Origin: Ephemerocybe angulata
Lineage: Eukaryota > Basidiomycota > Agaricomycetes > Agaricales > Psathyrellaceae
Direction of reading: 5' to 3'
Assembly: GCA_013368325.1 (NCBI GenBank)
Contig: JAACJK010000216.1
Span: 1 to 10,942, forward strand
DNA: 10,942 bases
The notes beneath the pieces are model-generated. The model ran no database searches and was not told where the DNA came from. It saw only the letters and a list, made by a program, of their open reading frames with translations. Below are positions 8,468 through 10,942 of the stretch, piece by piece; the first letter of the stretch is position 1; every line of letters starts with the position of its first letter. A program made the translations under genes and the position numbers.

Positions 8468-9842
8468 GGCACGAGAGCGAGGTGTTTGAACCGAGTTTGA
8501 AAGGAAACACAAGCAGACCGTGCGGGAGAGGTTTAGGGAATCAGATGGAGAGAACGGGAGGCGTTGAAGCATGCGCAATGGCAGGAGGCGTTTGAAAGGA
8601 AATGGTGCAGGCGGAGAAGGGCAAGGGAGAGGGTTTGGGAATGGAAATGAAATGAAGAGGGTTGAACATTTGAAAGCGAGTTGTTGGTGGATCGCAGGCT
8701 CAGGGAGATCGAGGGAAAGTCCGAGAGGATGACGGGGAACACACGAGGCAGTGCGTGAGAAAGAGATCATGTGAACGCAAGCCATGCGTCAGGGCGAGGT
8801 TTAGGATACATCGTGGATGAGGTCAAGGTGTGCGACGGAGCAAGTCGGTGTGCGGAGATGGTTGAAAAGGTTTGGACAAGGGTTAGGAGACAACGTGGAA
8901 GGCAACTGCGTCGGGTTGAATGGAAACAGAACAAGGTGTGTATGCAAGCGAGAAGAGATGCATGTGCAAGACGTGGAGTCCGTTGGGGAGAGGTTTAGGA
9001 AATAAAATGGGGAGAGTTAGGGAAGCGTGGATGTGCTCGATGCATGCGAAATGGAGGGAGGGGTGGAAAGAAAATGATGCAGGCAGAGAGGAGTGTAAGG
9101 GAGAGGTCGGACGTTTGAAAGCAAGTCGATCAAGGGTCAGGGAGGTCGAGGGAGAGTTTGAGAGGGTGACACGTGAACGTGCGAGGCAGCACGTGAGAAA
9201 GAGATCATGTGAACGCAAGCAGTGCATTGGGGCGAGGTTTAGGAAAGACAGCGCGGATGAGGTGGAAAGGGGGAAGAGAGTAGTTTGGAATGTGACAGGG
9301 ACAGAGCGAGCGAGTTGGGAGGTGGGTTAGGCAGGGCATCTTGGATGAAGGGTGTGGGGACAGAGATGGGTGCCGTGTGGCGGTGAGAGACGCCGAGCGA
9401 GATGCATGTGTGTGGGAATCGCAGGGGCATGTGACGGAATAAAAAGGGCGTTTGGACAATGGTGGGAAAGAGTCATCAAATCCAGTTGATGGAAATGATG
9501 TGGTGTGGGTGTGGGAATTGCAGATGCGGTCGGGGAAGGGAGCGGCCGTTCGGACGAGGTTTAGGCATCACAGAAGACCAATGGATTGGCAAGATTGAGA
9601 CATGCAGGTGGGTCAAGTGGGAGTGATGTATGTGCAGAACACGGAGGAATGAGAGCATCCGGGAAAGGGTTAGGAAATTGAGACAAGGCAGTGGTCGTAG
9701 TGTGGCAAGTCGCGGTGTGCGGAGATGGTTGAAACCGTTTGGACAAGGTTAGGAGACAATGCGGAAGACAAATGGAATAGAAACAGATCGAGGTGTTTGA
9801 AAGGAAATGCAAGCGAGAAGAGATGCATGTGCGATACCGGGA
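8439..9842 (+). repeat. Array unit 7 (1,404 bp)
   Basis: Complete copy with eight single-base losses and no substitution: a C near 8733, a T near 9063, a G near 9105, an A at 9243-9245, a G at 9298-9300, a G near 9436, a C near 9444 and a G at 9747-9748. All are deletions relative to the other copies. Confidence 0.97.
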
Positions 9843-10942
9843 GGAGTCCGTTTGGGAGAGGTTTAGGAAATGGCACGAGAGCGAGGTGTTTGAACGAGTT
9901 TGAAAGGAAACACAAGCAGACCGTGCGGAGAGGTTTAGGGAATCAGATGGAGAGAACGGGAGGCGTTGAAGCATGCGCAATGGCAGGAGGCGTTTGAAAG
10001 GAAATGGTGCAGGCGGAGAAGGGCAAGGGAGAGGGTTTGGGAATGGAAATGAAATGAAGAGGGTTGAACATTTGAAAGCGAGTTGTTGGTGGATCGCAGG
10101 CTCAGGGAGATCGAGGGAAAGTCCGAGAGGATGACGCGGGAACACACGAGGCAGTGCGTGAGAAAGAGATCATGTGAACGCAAGCCATGCGTCAGGGCGA
10201 GGTTTAGGATACATCGTGGATGAGGTCAAGGTGTGCGACGGAGCAAGTCGGTGTGCGGAGATGGTTGAAAAGGTTTGGACAAGGGTTAGGAGACAACGTG
10301 GAAGGCAACTGCGTCGGGTTGAATGGAAACAGAACAAGGTGTGTATGCAAGCGAGAAGAGATGCATGTGCAAGACGTGGAGTCCGTTGGGGAGAGGTTTA
10401 GGAAATAAAATGGGGAGAGTTAGGGAAGCGTGGATGTGCTCGATGCATGCGAAATGGAGGGAGGGTTGGAAAGAAAATGATGCAGGCAGAGAGGAGTGTA
10501 AGGGAGAGGGTCGGACGTTTGAAAGCAAGTCGATCAAGGGTCAGGGAGGTCGAGGGAGAGTTTGAGAGGGTGACACGTGAACGTGCGAGGCAGCACGTGA
10601 GAAAGAGATCATGTGAACGCAAGCAGTGCATTGGGGCGAGGTTTAGGAAAAGACAGCGCGGATGAGGTGGAAAGGGGGGAAGAGAGTAGTTTGGAATGTG
10701 ACAGGGGACAGAGCGAGCGAGTTGGGAGGTGGTTAGGCAGGGCATCTTGGATGAAGGGTGTGGGGACAGAGATGGGTGCCGTGTGGCGGTGAGAGACGCC
10801 GAGCGAGATGCATGTGTGTGGGAATCGCAGGGGCATGTGACGGGAATAAACAAGGGCGTTTGGACAATGGTGGGAAAGAGTCATCAAATCCAGTTGATGG
10901 AAATGATGTGGTGTGGGTGTGGAATTGCAGATGCGGTCGGGA
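9843..10942 (+). repeat. Array unit 8, cut by the window end (1,100 bp)
   Basis: Partial copy that stops about 300 bp before the unit would end. Changes: a C lost near 9894, a G lost near 9927, a G lost at 10463-10467, a G gained at 10674-10679, a G lost near 10732, a G lost near 10921 and a G lost at 10939-10941. The sequence is still normal repeat at the last base, so the stop is the window edge and not an array boundary. Confidence 0.96.

Larger units (their letters stand above)
1..10942 (+). repeat. Head-to-tail satellite array, about 1,412-bp unit, 7.8 copies
   Basis: The word GGAGTCCGTTTGGGAGAGG recurs at 1, 1409, 2809, 4217, 5624, 7031, 8439 and 9843, always on the same strand, and the sequence between these points is almost identical in all copies. 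Observed periods are 1408, 1400, 1408, 1407, 1407, 1408 and 1404. Reconciling each copy's indels gives a consensus of 1,412 bp in every case. No unique sequence interrupts the array and neither edge is reached. I see no protein gene, RNA gene, transposase, terminal repeat or primer-binding site. Such arrays are typical of eukaryotic satellite DNA homogenised by unequal crossing-over or rolling-circle reinsertion; that origin is inferred. The phase chosen for the unit start is arbitrary. Confidence 0.98.

Noticed and set aside
1..10942. CRISPR array
   Set aside because: The period is 1.4 kb and the sequence between conserved words is also conserved, so there are no short direct repeats with unique spacers.
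1..10942. Ribosomal DNA intergenic spacer or 5S array
   Set aside because: No rRNA gene segment is recognisable in any unit, and the array continues for almost eight units without a transcribed region.
1..10942. Retrotransposon, Helitron or DNA transposon body
   Set aside because: No terminal inverted or long terminal repeats, transposase or reverse transcriptase motifs, target duplications or primer-binding sites were seen; the repeats are purely direct and contiguous.

Overview
The whole window is one tandem satellite-like array. A unit with a consensus of about 1,412 bp is repeated head to tail on the same strand, giving seven complete copies (1-1408, 1409-2808, 2809-4216, 4217-5623, 5624-7030, 7031-8438, 8439-9842) and a truncated eighth (9843-10942). 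The array runs off both ends, and no unique flanking sequence, gene or RNA gene is visible. Observed unit lengths of 1,400 to 1,408 bp are fully explained by small indels: adding them back gives 1,412 bp for every complete copy. I find only two clear base substitutions among the copies, against roughly 55 small insertions or deletions, mostly one-base losses in short homopolymers.

Each unit is itself built from repeats. Every 65 to 145 bp there is a degenerate core resembling GTTTGGRNRAGGTTTAGGAAA, about 14 per unit, so the oldest layer is probably a monomer of about 100 bp. Above it are three diverged modules of about 462, 470 and 402 bp plus a 74-bp extra piece; in unit 6 these lie at 7125-7586, 7587-8056, 8057-8458 and 7051-7124. 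The array is therefore a higher-order repeat: old diverged monomers were combined into one unit, and that unit was then amplified recently. Recurring landmarks are a perfect four-tract G-quadruplex motif, a pair of CACGTG palindromes 20 bp apart, and GATGCATG boxes near the module ends.

The + strand is purine-rich and strongly G over C (sampled lines 1-60 and 301-360: G 47, C 19, A 31, T 23). This asymmetry and the repetition produce many open frames on both strands, the longest being 699-1442 on the minus strand. None keeps its frame from copy to copy, and the period is not a multiple of three, so I annotate no coding sequence.

The layout suggests a eukaryotic satellite, for example a pericentromeric, subtelomeric or heterochromatic array. 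The plant-type telomere word TTTAGGG inside the core is a weak hint of a plant or alga, but the sequence does not identify the organism. No multi-gene system is present; the points of interest are the nested repeat architecture, the quadruplex motif and the indel-only variation.
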